A DNA stretch of 64,000 nucleotides, from positions 1-64,000 of the forward strand of contig NZ_LRFH01000017.1 of the NCBI RefSeq assembly GCF_001641825.1, in the 5' to 3' direction. The position numbers were made by a program, and so were the translations under genes. The notes beneath the pieces are model-generated. The model searched no databases. It had not been told where the DNA came from and saw nothing but the letters and a program-made list of their open reading frames with translations. Positions 37,102-45,673 of this stretch are shown here, one piece after another. Numbering within the stretch: the stretch's first letter is position 1; each line of letters begins with the position of its first letter. Origin of the DNA: Guyparkeria sp. WRN-7 (GTDB taxonomy: Bacteria > Pseudomonadota > Gammaproteobacteria > Halothiobacillales > Halothiobacillaceae).

Positions 37102-38763
37102 ATGCCGCCAGCCCACGCCGCGATGGAAACGTCGACCAACCCGGGATCGGGGCAATCTGTCGACAGCATCGGTAAGCAATCGATCAGTCCGCTGCTCGCC
37201 ATCGACGATCTCAATGTCGCCGTCAACGGCACGGCGATCGTGCGTGACGTGTCGCTGCGACTCGATCGTGGCGAACGGCTGGCACTGGTGGGCGAGTCTG
37301 GCTCCGGCAAGACGGTCACGGCGCTGTCGATCCTGCGCCTGTTCGAGGCCAGCGGGGCGGTCACCCGCGGTACGATCCGGTTCGAAGGCGAGGACGTGCT
37401 CTCCATGAGCCAGCCCCGCGTTCGCAATCTGCGGGGGGCGCGGGTCGGGATGATCTTTCAGGAGCCAATGACCGCCCTCAACCCCTTGAAGACGATCGGC
37501 GCGCAGATCGCCGAGGTGCTCTCGCGGCACCTGGGCCTGCGGGGCGAGGCACTGCGGAATCGGGTCCGGGAGCTGCTGGGACAGGTGCGCCTGCCCCAGC
37601 CGGAGCGGGTGATGCGCGCCATGCCGCACCAGCTGTCGGGCGGGCAGCGCCAGCGTGCCATGATCGCGATGGCGATTGCCTGCAATCCGAGCCTGCTGAT
37701 TGCCGACGAGCCGACCACGGCACTGGATGCCGGCCTGCGCAAGACCATCATGGACCTGCTGGTCGAGTTGCAGCAGAAACTGGGCATGAGTCTGTTGCTG
37801 ATCACCCACGACCTGCCGGTGGTGCGACGCTATGCCGATCGGGTCGCCGTGATGCGCGATGGCCGGATCGTCGAGGCCGGCGCGACCGAGGCCATCTTTG
37901 CTCAACCGGGGGACAGCTACACGCGCACACTGCTGGAGGCGCGGCAGGTCGCGCCGATGATCGATCCGCCGCTGCCGTCGGCCGAGGAGCGTTTGCGCTG
38001 CCAGGATCTGCGCGTCATGGTCGGCAAGCGCCGCTGGTTCGGTCCGGATACCCGCAGCGAGATCCTCAAGGGGGTGGATCTGTCATTGCACGCCGGCCAG
38101 ACGCTGGGGGTGGTGGGGGAGTCCGGTTCCGGCAAGACCACGCTGGCCTTGGCGCTGCTGCAGTTGACCGATGGCGCCAGCGGTGCCGTCTGGCTGGCCG
38201 GGCGACGCGTTGACGAGCTCGCCGAGAAGCGCTTTCGCCCCTATCGCCGCGGACTGCAGGTGGTGTTCCAGGACCCCTTCGGAGCGCTCTCGCCGAGGAT
38301 GAACATCGCGCAGATCGTCGGTGAAGGACTCGACGTGCACGAGCCCGGTCTGACTCGCCGTGAGCGTAACGAACGCATCGAACAGGTGCTGACCGAGGTC
38401 GGGTTGAGCCCGTCGGTGATGTCGCGCTATCCGCATGAGTTTTCCGGCGGGCAGCGCCAACGTATCGCCATCGCCCGGGCGCTGATCCTGCGCCCCAAGG
38501 TGCTGATACTCGACGAGCCGACCAGTGCGCTCGATGCCGCCGTGCAGTTGCAGGTGCTGCGGTTGTTGCGCGATCTGCAGATGGAGCACGGCCTGACGTA
38601 TTTGCTGATCACGCACGATCTGGCCGTGGTGCGGGCACTGGCACATCACGTCGTGGTAATGCTTGATGGCGAGGTGATCGAGAGCGGAGCCACCGAGCCG
38701 CTGCTGGCCGAACCGAGGCAGCAGTACACGCGTGAACTGATCGACAGTGCCCTGATGGCCTAG
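37102..38763 (+). CDS. yejF: tandem ABC transporter ATP-binding protein, YejF-like (oligopeptide/microcin C type)
   Basis: A 553-residue protein holding two OppD/OppF-type ATPase domains. Each has Walker A (GESGSGKT, twice), signature (LSGGQRQRAM and FSGGQRQRIA) and Walker B (LLIADEPTTALD and LILDEPTSALD). This fused layout is YejF, the ATPase of the YejABEF peptide (microcin C) importer, or GsiA-like proteins. No binding protein or permease genes accompany it, so it must either pair with subunits encoded elsewhere or be an orphan. The start at 37102 has AGGAG five bases upstream; earlier in-frame ATGs lack family sequence. Confidence 0.85.
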   Translation: MPPAHAAMETSTNPGSGQSVDSIGKQSISPLLAIDDLNVAVNGTAIVRDVSLRLDRGERLALVGESGSGKTVTALSILRLFEASGAVTRGTIRFEGEDVLSMSQPRVRNLRGARVGMIFQEPMTALNPLKTIGAQIAEVLSRHLGLRGEALRNRVRELLGQVRLPQPERVMRAMPHQLSGGQRQRAMIAMAIACNPSLLIADEPTTALDAGLRKTIMDLLVELQQKLGMSLLLITHDLPVVRRYADRVAVMRDGRIVEAGATEAIFAQPGDSYTRTLLEARQVAPMIDPPLPSAEERLRCQDLRVMVGKRRWFGPDTRSEILKGVDLSLHAGQTLGVVGESGSGKTTLALALLQLTDGASGAVWLAGRRVDELAEKRFRPYRRGLQVVFQDPFGALSPRMNIAQIVGEGLDVHEPGLTRRERNERIEQVLTEVGLSPSVMSRYPHEFSGGQRQRIAIARALILRPKVLILDEPTSALDAAVQLQVLRLLRDLQMEHGLTYLLITHDLAVVRALAHHVVVMLDGEVIESGATEPLLAEPRQQYTRELIDSALMA

Positions 38764-38803
38764 TCGCCCGGCTCGACTCGGTCGGAGGAATCGGGCGAGC
38801 AAC

Positions 38804-38837
38804 AAAAAAGCCAGGCTGTCACGGCCTGGCTTTTTTT
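38804..38837. terminator. bidirectional terminator between yejF-like gene and fabB
   Basis: GCCAGGC-TGTCACG-GCCTGGC flanked by six A on the left and seven T on the right, so it works for both converging genes. Confidence 0.9.
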
Positions 38838-38859
38838 ACGTTGCGCTGGTGGGCGCCGA

Positions 38860-40077
38860 TCAGTCCTTGAAGCGCTCCATGACGAGCGAGGCGTTGGTGC
38901 CGCCGAAGCCGAAGCTGTTGGAGAGGATCGTGTTGATCTTCTTGTCTTCGAGCTTCTCGGTGGCGATGTTGGCGCTTTCGGCCTCGGCTTCGAGCGTCTC
39001 GACGTTGGCCGAGGCGGCAATGAAGTCGTTCTGCATCATCAGGAGCGAGTAGATCGCCTCATGAACGCCGGCGGCACCCAGCGCGTGGCCGGAGAGCGAC
39101 TTGGTCGAGGTGACGATCGGCTGGTGGTCGCCGAAGACCTCGGTCATCGCCTGCAGCTCGCGCAGGTCGCCGACCTTGGTGCTGGTGCCGTGGGCGTTGA
39201 CGTAGTCGATCGGCGAGTCGACCGTGTCCAGGGCCTGCTGCATGCAGCGCACCGCGCCTTCGCCCGACGGCTGGACCATGTCGTAGCCGTCGGAGGTCGC
39301 GCCGTAGCCGGTGACCTCGGCGATGATGTTCGCACCGCGGGCCTGGGCGTGTTCGAGCGACTCGAGCACGACCATGCCGCCACCGCCGGCGATGACGAAG
39401 CCGTCACGGTCCACGTCGTAGGGGCGCGAGGCCTTCTCCGGCGTGTCGTTGAAGTTCGAGGACAGCGCACCCATCGCATCGAACATCGCCGACAGCGACC
39501 AGTGCAGCTCCTCGCCGCCGCCGGCGAAGATCACGTCCTGCTTGCCGAACTGGATCTGCTCGACGCCGGCGCCGATGCAGTGGGCGGAGGTCGAGCAGGC
39601 CGAGCTGATCGAGTAGTTGATGCCCTTGATCTTGAACGGCGTCGCCAGGCAGGCCGACGTGGTCGAGCCCATGGTGCGGGTGACCATGTAGGGGCCGACA
39701 CGCTTGATGCCGCGCTCGCGGGCGACGTCGGCGGTCTGGACGATGTTCTCGCAGGAGGAGCCGCCGGAACCGGTGATCAGGCCGGCGCGCGGGTTGGAGA
39801 CCTGCTCCTCGGTGAGGCCGGCCTGCTCGATCGCCTCCTGCATTGCCAGGTAGTTGTAGGCGGCCGCTGAGCCCATGAAGCGCAGCAGCTTGCGATCGAT
39901 GTGCTCGGAGGGATCGATCTTGAGGGTGCCGGCGACGTGCGAGCGGAAACCGTGCTCGACCTGTTCCGGATTGCGCTCGATACCGGAGCGACCTTCCTTC
40001 AACGAGGCGAGCACCTCTTTGCAGTTGTTGCCCAGGCTGGACACGATGCCCATACCGGTAATGACGACTCGGCGCAT
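38860..40077 (-). CDS. fabB: 3-oxoacyl-ACP synthase I
   Basis: A 405-residue ketoacyl-ACP synthase that elongates acyl chains, essential for unsaturated fatty acids. The active-site Cys is in [12 protein letters not shown], with His residues in [12 protein letters not shown] and [11 protein letters not shown]. The length and the N-terminus [18 protein letters not shown] are those of FabB. The start at 40077 is seven bases after the fabA stop. It forms the classic fabA-fabB operon with the upstream gene and ends at a bidirectional terminator. Confidence 0.95.
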   Translation of the reverse strand: MRRVVITGMGIVSSLGNNCKEVLASLKEGRSGIERNPEQVEHGFRSHVAGTLKIDPSEHIDRKLLRFMGSAAAYNYLAMQEAIEQAGLTEEQVSNPRAGLITGSGGSSCENIVQTADVARERGIKRVGPYMVTRTMGSTTSACLATPFKIKGINYSISSACSTSAHCIGAGVEQIQFGKQDVIFAGGGEELHWSLSAMFDAMGALSSNFNDTPEKASRPYDVDRDGFVIAGGGGMVVLESLEHAQARGANIIAEVTGYGATSDGYDMVQPSGEGAVRCMQQALDTVDSPIDYVNAHGTSTKVGDLRELQAMTEVFGDHQPIVTSTKSLSGHALGAAGVHEAIYSLLMMQNDFIAASANVETLEAEAESANIATEKLEDKKINTILSNSFGFGGTNASLVMERFKD

Positions 40078-40084
40078 TGAGTGC

Positions 40085-40603
40085 TTACTCCGAAAGTGCT
40101 TCTGTGCTGGTGAACAATCCGACGCGAAGGTCCTTGGCCTCGTAGATGACCGTACCGTCGCAGAGCATCTGCGCATCGGCAATGCCCATGGTCAGCTTGC
40201 GCATGATCACGCGCTTCATCTGGACGCGGTATTCGACCTTCTTGTTTCTCGGCAGAACCTGTCCCGAGAATTTTACATCACCAACGCCCAGTGCGCGTCC
40301 GTGGCCCTTGCCACCACTCCAGCCGAGGAAGAAGCCGACCAGCTGCCACATGGCATCGAGGCCAAGGCAGCCCGGCATGACCGGATCGCCCTCGAAGTGG
40401 CACGCGAAGAACCACAGGTCCGGGTCGACGGTCAGTTCCGCGTGGATCTCGCCCTTGCCGAACTCGCCGCCCTCGTCGGTGATGCTGTTGATGCGGTCGA
40501 ACATCAGCATCGGCGGCAGCGGCAGCTGCGCATTGCCCGGGCCGAACATCTCGCCCTTGGCGCAACGGATCAGATCATCGTAGTCGAAGCTGGATTGGGA
40601 CAT
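40085..40603 (-). CDS. fabA: 3-hydroxydecanoyl-ACP dehydratase/isomerase
   Basis: A 172-residue FabA, which dehydrates 3-hydroxydecanoyl-ACP and isomerises it to the cis-3 product, the branch point to unsaturated fatty acids. The catalytic pair is visible as His in [14 protein letters not shown] and Asp in [12 protein letters not shown]. FabA is essentially limited to proteobacteria using the FabA/FabB route. It is the first gene of the fabA-fabB unit and is divergent from the cytochrome gene, sharing a 141-base promoter region. Confidence 0.96.
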   Translation of the reverse strand: MSQSSFDYDDLIRCAKGEMFGPGNAQLPLPPMLMFDRINSITDEGGEFGKGEIHAELTVDPDLWFFACHFEGDPVMPGCLGLDAMWQLVGFFLGWSGGKGHGRALGVGDVKFSGQVLPRNKKVEYRVQMKRVIMRKLTMGIADAQMLCDGTVIYEAKDLRVGLFTSTEALSE

Positions 40604-40744
40604 GCGTATTCCTGGCGCAAAAACGCGAATGGTACCGAAATCGAGCGCCGGACGCAGCCTGTGTCAAATCACACGGCGCCAGATTGTCGGGGCTGTTCTA
40701 TCCTCGCAATGAATCGCGGCCCACGTAATGGAGGTGAACCGGCC

Positions 40745-41212
40745 ATGAAACGACCTACGATGCCGCGCGGCGGCGCTCTTTTCGTCTTGCTGATGGTGCC
40801 GGCCCTGCTGGCCGGCCCGGTCGGCGCGAGCGAGGACGAGGATGACCACGGTGGGGTGCACGAGTTTCACGAGATAATGGAGGAACTCGGCGAGCACACG
40901 CAACGGATCGTTCAGGCGATCAACCACGAGGACTGGGCCTGGGTGGCCCGTGAGGCACGGTTGATCGCGGACCACCCGCGGCCGCCGGCCGAGGAGCGCG
41001 CCAAAATCAAGGCGTTTACCGGTGATCGTCACGCCGAGTTCGCGAAATATGACAAGGCCGTGCATCAGACCGCGGCGGAACTGGCCGAGGTGGCCGAACA
41101 GGAAGACGGCCGCGAGGTGATCAACGCCTTCGCCCGGTTGCAGTCCTCCTGCCTCGATTGTCACGCGAGCTTCCGTGACGACTTTCGCCAGCATTTCTAC
41201 ATGAAGGACTAG
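40745..41212 (+). CDS. cytochrome c'-like monoheme protein
   Basis: A 155-residue exported protein. After a signal peptide (ALFVLLMVPALLAGPVGA) comes a helical domain with heme-binding Cys-Leu-Asp-Cys-His (SSCLDCHASFRDDFR) near the C-terminus, the position typical of cytochrome c' four-helix bundles. It may bind NO or act in electron transfer in the periplasm. The N-terminal mature part has several His (HGGVHEFHEIMEELGEHT), possible axial or surface ligands. The start was set at 40745, with GGAGG ten bases upstream; a long open frame runs in front but is a shadow of the fab genes. Single-gene unit with its own terminator. Confidence 0.8.
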   Translation: MKRPTMPRGGALFVLLMVPALLAGPVGASEDEDDHGGVHEFHEIMEELGEHTQRIVQAINHEDWAWVAREARLIADHPRPPAEERAKIKAFTGDRHAEFAKYDKAVHQTAAELAEVAEQEDGREVINAFARLQSSCLDCHASFRDDFRQHFYMKD

Positions 41213-41242
41213 CCGCCGGTTCTCTATCGAGCGGCGAGACAG

Positions 41243-41279
41243 CCCGGCGGACCGCCATCAAGCGGACGCCGGGTTTTTT
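41243..41279 (+). terminator. terminator of the cytochrome c'-like gene
   Basis: CCCGGCG and CGCCGGG pair around an inner CCGC/GCGG stem, followed by six T, 30 bases past the stop. Confidence 0.85.
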
Positions 41280-41289
41280 GTTCGTTGTG

Positions 41290-41703
41290 TCAGCGAGTCC
41301 GGTCTGCGCCCAGCGTGGCGACGAGCCAGGCCAGCCACCCCAGCATCAGCAGCAGGCCACCCAACGGCGTCAGTGCACCCGGCCAGGGCGTGGCGAACAG
41401 CGTCAGACCATAGAGACTGCCCGCGAACAGCACGATGCCGGCAAGCCAGCTGAGGGCGATGCCGCGTCGCCAGCGCCGGCCCGATGGCCACAGGGCAAGG
41501 ATCATCAGTGCCAGGCTGTGAACGAGGTGGAACAGGGTGGCGATATCCAGTTGGCGCTGCGTAACGGGGTCGGCGGGTGCGAGCGGTCCGTGTGCACCGA
41601 CCGCAGCAAACATGACCGCCACCAGGCCGCTGACCAGTCCACCGGCCAGTACAAGACGGTCGGTGGTCCGAGGGGAATCAGTTGGCGCATCGGTCATCGG
41701 CAA
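41290..41703 (-). CDS. DUF423 family membrane protein (YgdD-like)
   Basis: A 137-residue inner-membrane protein with four hydrophobic helices. The segments VMFAAVGAHGPL, LDIATLFHLVHSLALM and LTPLGGLLLMLGWLAW are the conserved core of DUF423/YgdD proteins, whose function is not known. ATG at 41703 and 41697 are equally likely starts. The PA3496-family gene ends 39 bases upstream on the same strand. Confidence 0.85.
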   Translation of the reverse strand: MPMTDAPTDSPRTTDRLVLAGGLVSGLVAVMFAAVGAHGPLAPADPVTQRQLDIATLFHLVHSLALMILALWPSGRRWRRGIALSWLAGIVLFAGSLYGLTLFATPWPGALTPLGGLLLMLGWLAWLVATLGADRTR

Positions 41704-41742
41704 TTCCGGTCAACGGGGTGGGGGTGGCCGGTTTCGATGGTC

Positions 41743-41922
41743 TCAGAAATCGTCGTCCATCGAGGCGCGCAGTCGTCGCTCTTCCAGCATGTCCTCGAGA
41801 CGCCGGCGGGCATCCTTGTGGCCGGCGATGCTCTCCAGCAGGTTGTCGTTTTCCACTTCGTCGGTCGAGTCGTCTTCGTCCCAGGCATCGTCGAGATCCT
41901 GGTAGTCGGTTTCCTTGCTCAT
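41743..41922 (-). CDS. small PA3496-family protein (59 residues)
   Basis: A very short gene found by reading the minus strand directly. The 59-residue product starts SKETDYQDLDDAWDEDDST, is strongly acidic, and has a C-terminal helix with DARRRLEDMLEERRLRASM, the conserved block of the PA3496-type small proteins that have been described as putative envelope-integrity factors. It has no signal peptide. It lies just upstream of the DUF423 gene on the same strand. Confidence 0.7.
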   Translation of the reverse strand: MSKETDYQDLDDAWDEDDSTDEVENDNLLESIAGHKDARRRLEDMLEERRLRASMDDDF

Positions 41923-42289
41923 GTCGGTCTCCCCGAGATCAATACGTTCAAGGCGGGCGGCAAGCCGCGTCGCGTTGGCATCGATCGACGGTCATGGCAA
42001 AGGCGTCGAGCGCCGGAATCCCTTCAGGCCATCATGGAACCCGGAGGCAGGCCGCAGCCCATCGTGCCTTCCGGGCCGGCACCCCGACTCCCGGGGCTGA
42101 CCAGCCGATTTCCGGCGGTTTATACCGCGTTTTCTCGGGGTGGCAAAGCGAAATTTCGATCCGGTCCGGGGTGTGGTCGGGCGGCCTTTTGCACGCATGC
42201 AACAGCTGCCGGTCGGTGGACCGTTTGGCGTGTCGTTTGGGGCGGGGCAGAGCGGATAGACAGATGGCCGGACAGCGGTTGCTGGTCGC
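41923..42289. other. intergenic region between the PA3496-family gene and fis
   Basis: About 370 bases on the downstream side of fis. I see no gene, no strong terminator and no RNA that I recognise; it should hold the promoter of the PA3496-family/DUF423 unit and the 3' end of the fis transcript. Confidence 0.5.
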
Positions 42290-42592
42290 TCAGATCAGGT
42301 CGTGGTCGCGCAGTTTCTTTCGCAGGGTGCTGCGGTTGATGCCCAGGCAGGCCGCCGCGCGGCTCTGGTTGTGATCGCAGCGTTCGAGGACCCGGGCCAG
42401 CAGCGGACGTTCGACCTGGCCCATCACCAGCTGGTAGAGATTGCTCGGCTGATCTTCTTCGAACGCGTCCCAGAGGATGTCGAGCGCGTCGATGATGGTC
42501 TCTTGCACGTCATGATGGCATTCGGCCGCTCGGCGAGCGGTTCCGTTGAGGGCGGGAGCGGTGTCGGCGGATGTGCTGGCGGAATAGGTCAT
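42290..42592 (-). CDS. fis: DNA-binding protein Fis
   Basis: A 100-residue nucleoid protein. The C-terminal helix-turn-helix SRAAACLGINRSTLRKKLRD is near-identical to the family pattern, and the middle helices carry the dimer interface with LYQLVMGQVERPLL. Fis bends DNA and controls rRNA, tRNA and recombination loci. The start at 42592 gives the usual length of about 98 residues; the upstream open frame has no homology. It follows dusB by 83 bases on the same strand, the classical dusB-fis operon. Confidence 0.95.
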   Translation of the reverse strand: MTYSASTSADTAPALNGTARRAAECHHDVQETIIDALDILWDAFEEDQPSNLYQLVMGQVERPLLARVLERCDHNQSRAAACLGINRSTLRKKLRDHDLI

Positions 42593-42675
42593 GGTGATGG
42601 AACGCAACACGGCTTGGCGGAGACCCCGGCCAGCGCGGCGAATCGTGTTCGCGGGCTGGCCGACCTGTCGACCGA

Positions 42676-43743
42676 TCAGCGTTGATCGGTCGGTTCGGGA
42701 TGCCGTTGCGACAAGCCTTGAAGATCGGCTTCCCGCCGGTCGAGCCAATCTCGCTGGGACTCGATGGTCTCCAGTCGATTGAACTCTTTGCGCATCCCTA
42801 CCTCAATCGGGAGCCGAGAAGAATACCACCCCCAGTGCTTCCTCGCGATGCGAACACCCATCATATTTCCGTAATGGGAATAAATATTCTCGAATTGCTC
42901 TCGAACGAACCCCATGATCTCGCGCGGATCGGGCTCGGCGGGCACCGGTCGACCCTCGAGAGCGGCGCGCAGCTGGGCGAATAGCCAGGGGCGACCGAAG
43001 GCTGCCCGGCCGACCATGAGACCGGCCGCCTGGGTTGCTTCGAGGACCGTGAAGGCACGATCCACCGAGTCGATGTCACCGTTGGCAAGTACCGGGATGC
43101 CGCGCTCGCCCACCACTCTGGCGATGGTCTCGTATTCCGCCGACCCGGCGTATTTCTGTTCCCGGCTTCGGCCGTGGATGCTCAGCATGGCGATGCCGGC
43201 ATCCTCGGCGATCCGGGCGATTTCGGGCGCGTTGCGATGCGAGTCGTCCGGACCGGTGCGCATCTTGAGCGTGACCGGGCAGGGCACCGCCTCGACGGCG
43301 GCCTCCAGCAGGCGGGCGACGGTGTCGGGCTCCGCCATCAGGGCCGAACCGGCCGCCTTGCGGCAGACCTTCTTGGCCGGGCAACCAAAGTTGAGATCGA
43401 TGATCTGCGCGCCGTCTGCATGGGCCTGCCGCGCCGCCTGGGCGAGATCCGCCGGGTCGTTGCCCAGCAACTGCACGGCGCGCGGCTCGGGGTCGTCGCG
43501 GCGCAGCCGGCGTTGTTCGCTCTTGCGCGTGTTGCGCAGCTCGGGCTTGCTGCTGACCATCTCGTTGATCACCAGCCCGGCGCCCTGATCACGGCACAGT
43601 TGGCGGAACGGGCGGTCGGATATCCCGGCCATCGGCGCCAGCGCCAGCGGGAAGTCGACACGGACCCGCTCGTCGCGGCCGATCAGCTCGATCGGCTGCA
43701 GTCGTGAGCCGGTTGCCGGCTTACTGGTGGCCACGCACGTCAA
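42676..43743 (-). CDS. dusB: tRNA-dihydrouridine synthase B
   Basis: A flavoenzyme of about 350 residues that reduces uridine in the tRNA D-loop. Segments LAPMAGISDRPFRQLCR, DLNFGCPAKKVCRKAAGSAL (with the catalytic Cys) and SIHGRSREQKYAG mark it as DusB. The first possible start (TTG, 43743) or the GTG at 43734 lie inside the end of the TRAP large-permease gene, so it is translationally overlapped with that gene; the N-terminus is about 25 residues longer than E. coli DusB. It precedes fis. Confidence 0.93.
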   Translation of the reverse strand: MTCVATSKPATGSRLQPIELIGRDERVRVDFPLALAPMAGISDRPFRQLCRDQGAGLVINEMVSSKPELRNTRKSEQRRLRRDDPEPRAVQLLGNDPADLAQAARQAHADGAQIIDLNFGCPAKKVCRKAAGSALMAEPDTVARLLEAAVEAVPCPVTLKMRTGPDDSHRNAPEIARIAEDAGIAMLSIHGRSREQKYAGSAEYETIARVVGERGIPVLANGDIDSVDRAFTVLEATQAAGLMVGRAAFGRPWLFAQLRAALEGRPVPAEPDPREIMGFVREQFENIYSHYGNMMGVRIARKHWGWYSSRLPIEVGMRKEFNRLETIESQRDWLDRREADLQGLSQRHPEPTDQR

Positions 43744-45106
43744 GGCTTTCCGGCAACCAGGTCACGAGATCGGGGAACAGCACCAACAGGGCGATGACCG
43801 CGATCTGGATGGCGATGAACGGCAGCACGCCGCGATAGATCTGGCGTGTCTCGATGCTGGCCGGCGCCGCGCCGCGCAGGTAGAACAGCGAGAAGCCGAA
43901 CGGCGGCGTGAGAAAGCTCGTCTGCAGGTTCACGGCTAGCAGCACGCCCAGCCAGACCGGGTCGATGCCCATCATCAGCAGCACCGGGGCGACGATCGGC
44001 ACCACGACGAAGGTGATCTCGATGAAATCGAGCATGAAGCCCAGCAAAAAGACGATCACCATCACCAGCAGCAGCGCGGTCATGGCCCCGCCCGGCAGGC
44101 CGGAAAGCAGGTCGTGGACCAGCGCGTCCCCCCCGAAGCCGCGGAAGACCAGCGAGAAGATCGAGGCACCGATGAAGATCATGAACACCATCGCCGTCAC
44201 GCGCAGGGTCGCGGTCAGGCTGTCGTGAAGGACCGCCCAGGTAAGCCGTCGCTTCGCCAGTGCGAGCAGCAATGCGCCGACGGCGCCAACGCCGGCGGCC
44301 TCTGTCGGGGTGGCGATCCCGCCCATGATCGAGCCCAGCACCAGCACGATCAGTAGGATGGGTGGGGCGAGTGCCAGCAGCAGGCGTCCGATCGGCGGAC
44401 GCTGGGCGAGCTCCGCCTCGGTCAGGCCCGGCACGCGTTCGGGCTGACGCCAGGCAATGAACAGGATGTAGGCGGCATAGGCGCCGACGAGAATCAGGCC
44501 CGGAATGAGCGCGCCGCTGAACAGGTCACCGACGGCGACCGTTTCCGGCGAGAAGATGCCCTGTTCCAGCTGGGCCTGTGTGTAGGCGTTGGAGAGCTGG
44601 TCGCCGAGCAGCACCAGGATGATCGACGGCGGGATGATCTGGCCGAGGGTGCCGGCCGCAGCTACCGAGCCGCTGGCCAAGCGCGGGTCGTAGCCGCGGC
44701 GCAGCATGACGGGCAGGGCGATCAGACCGAGCGTGACGACGGTCGCGCCGACGATGCCGGTGCTGGCAGCGAGGATCGCCCCGACCAGCATCATCGACAG
44801 GCCCAGCCCACCGGGGCGCCGGCCGAACAGCGCGCTCATGTTCTCGAGCAGATCGTCGGCCACGCGCGCCTTTTCCAGCAGCACGCCCATGAGCACGAAC
44901 AGCGGCACGGCCACCAGCGTCTGGTTGAGCATGATGCCGAACAGCCGGTTCGGGGTCGCGCCCAGCAGGGCGTAGTCGAACTGGCCGAGCAGGGTGCCCA
45001 GCCCGGCGAACAGTAGCGAGACGCCGGCGAGCGTGAAGGCGACCGGAAAGCCGCTCAGCAGGGCGGCGAACACGGTCAGGACCATCAGGAGAAGCAACCA
45101 CTCCAT
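43721..45106 (-). CDS. TRAP transporter large permease (DctM family)
   Basis: A 461-residue inner-membrane protein with about 12 hydrophobic segments. Family marks are FPVAFTLAGVSLLFAG, VAVPLFVLMGVLLEKA, GAILAASTGIVGATVVTLG and GTLGQIIPPSIILVLLG. TRAP systems import organic acids or other anions with a Na gradient and need a periplasmic binding protein. The small permease gene lies three bases upstream; the binding-protein gene is absent from the window. Its C-terminus overlaps the dusB start. Confidence 0.92.
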   Translation of the reverse strand: MEWLLLLMVLTVFAALLSGFPVAFTLAGVSLLFAGLGTLLGQFDYALLGATPNRLFGIMLNQTLVAVPLFVLMGVLLEKARVADDLLENMSALFGRRPGGLGLSMMLVGAILAASTGIVGATVVTLGLIALPVMLRRGYDPRLASGSVAAAGTLGQIIPPSIILVLLGDQLSNAYTQAQLEQGIFSPETVAVGDLFSGALIPGLILVGAYAAYILFIAWRQPERVPGLTEAELAQRPPIGRLLLALAPPILLIVLVLGSIMGGIATPTEAAGVGAVGALLLALAKRRLTWAVLHDSLTATLRVTAMVFMIFIGASIFSLVFRGFGGDALVHDLLSGLPGGAMTALLLVMVIVFLLGFMLDFIEITFVVVPIVAPVLLMMGIDPVWLGVLLAVNLQTSFLTPPFGFSLFYLRGAAPASIETRQIYRGVLPFIAIQIAVIALLVLFPDLVTWLPESLDVRGHQ

Positions 45107-45109
45107 GGC

Positions 45110-45673
45110 TTACATTCCCTCCTCGATCGAGCCGTGGTCCGGTTCGGTCGGCGACTGGTGGCGCAGTTGCACCACGTGTCGCAGCAACTCGACCAGTCCT
45201 TGCCAGAACAGCAGCGCCGGCATCACGATCAGCAGGGTTTTCAATAGATAGAGCAACGGGATGCCGCCGGGCTCCGGCGAGCCCTCGCGCATCGCCCAGC
45301 TGTTGCCGACGTACTCGAGACTGCTGATGGCGATGAACAGGCATACCGGCCACAGCAGCAGCACGATGCCGACGATCTCGACCCAGGCGCGCCGGCGCGG
45401 TGAGGCATTGCGGGAGAGGACGTCGACCCGCACGTGACCGTCGTGGCGATAGGTGTAGCCCATGCCGAGCATGAACATCAGCGCGAACCAGTAGTAGATC
45501 GATTCCGAAAGCCACTGGTTGCTGTCGGACAGGCCGTAGCGCAGGGCCACCACGCCGAACACCGTCAGCGTGAGCAGCAGGCCGAGCCAGGCGGTCACTC
45601 GCCCGACCCACTCGTTGACGCGGTCGAGGCGGTCGACCAGCGCAGTGAGGCGGCTAGGGCGTGCCTCGCTCAT
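45110..45673 (-). CDS. TRAP transporter small permease (DctQ family)
   Basis: A 187-residue inner-membrane protein with four helices, including VALRYGLSDSNQWLSESIYY and MLGMGYTYRHDGHVRVDVL, which match the DctQ small-subunit family. The start ATG overlaps the stop of thrB (ATGA), and the stop is three bases from the large permease gene, so thrB, dctQ and dctM should be one transcript. The substrate is unknown; the extended form with tryptophan-rich ends resembles subunits grouped with aromatic or mannitol-type TRAP transporters, but this is weak. Confidence 0.9.
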   Translation of the reverse strand: MSEARPSRLTALVDRLDRVNEWVGRVTAWLGLLLTLTVFGVVALRYGLSDSNQWLSESIYYWFALMFMLGMGYTYRHDGHVRVDVLSRNASPRRRAWVEIVGIVLLLWPVCLFIAISSLEYVGNSWAMREGSPEPGGIPLLYLLKTLLIVMPALLFWQGLVELLRHVVQLRHQSPTEPDHGSIEEGM

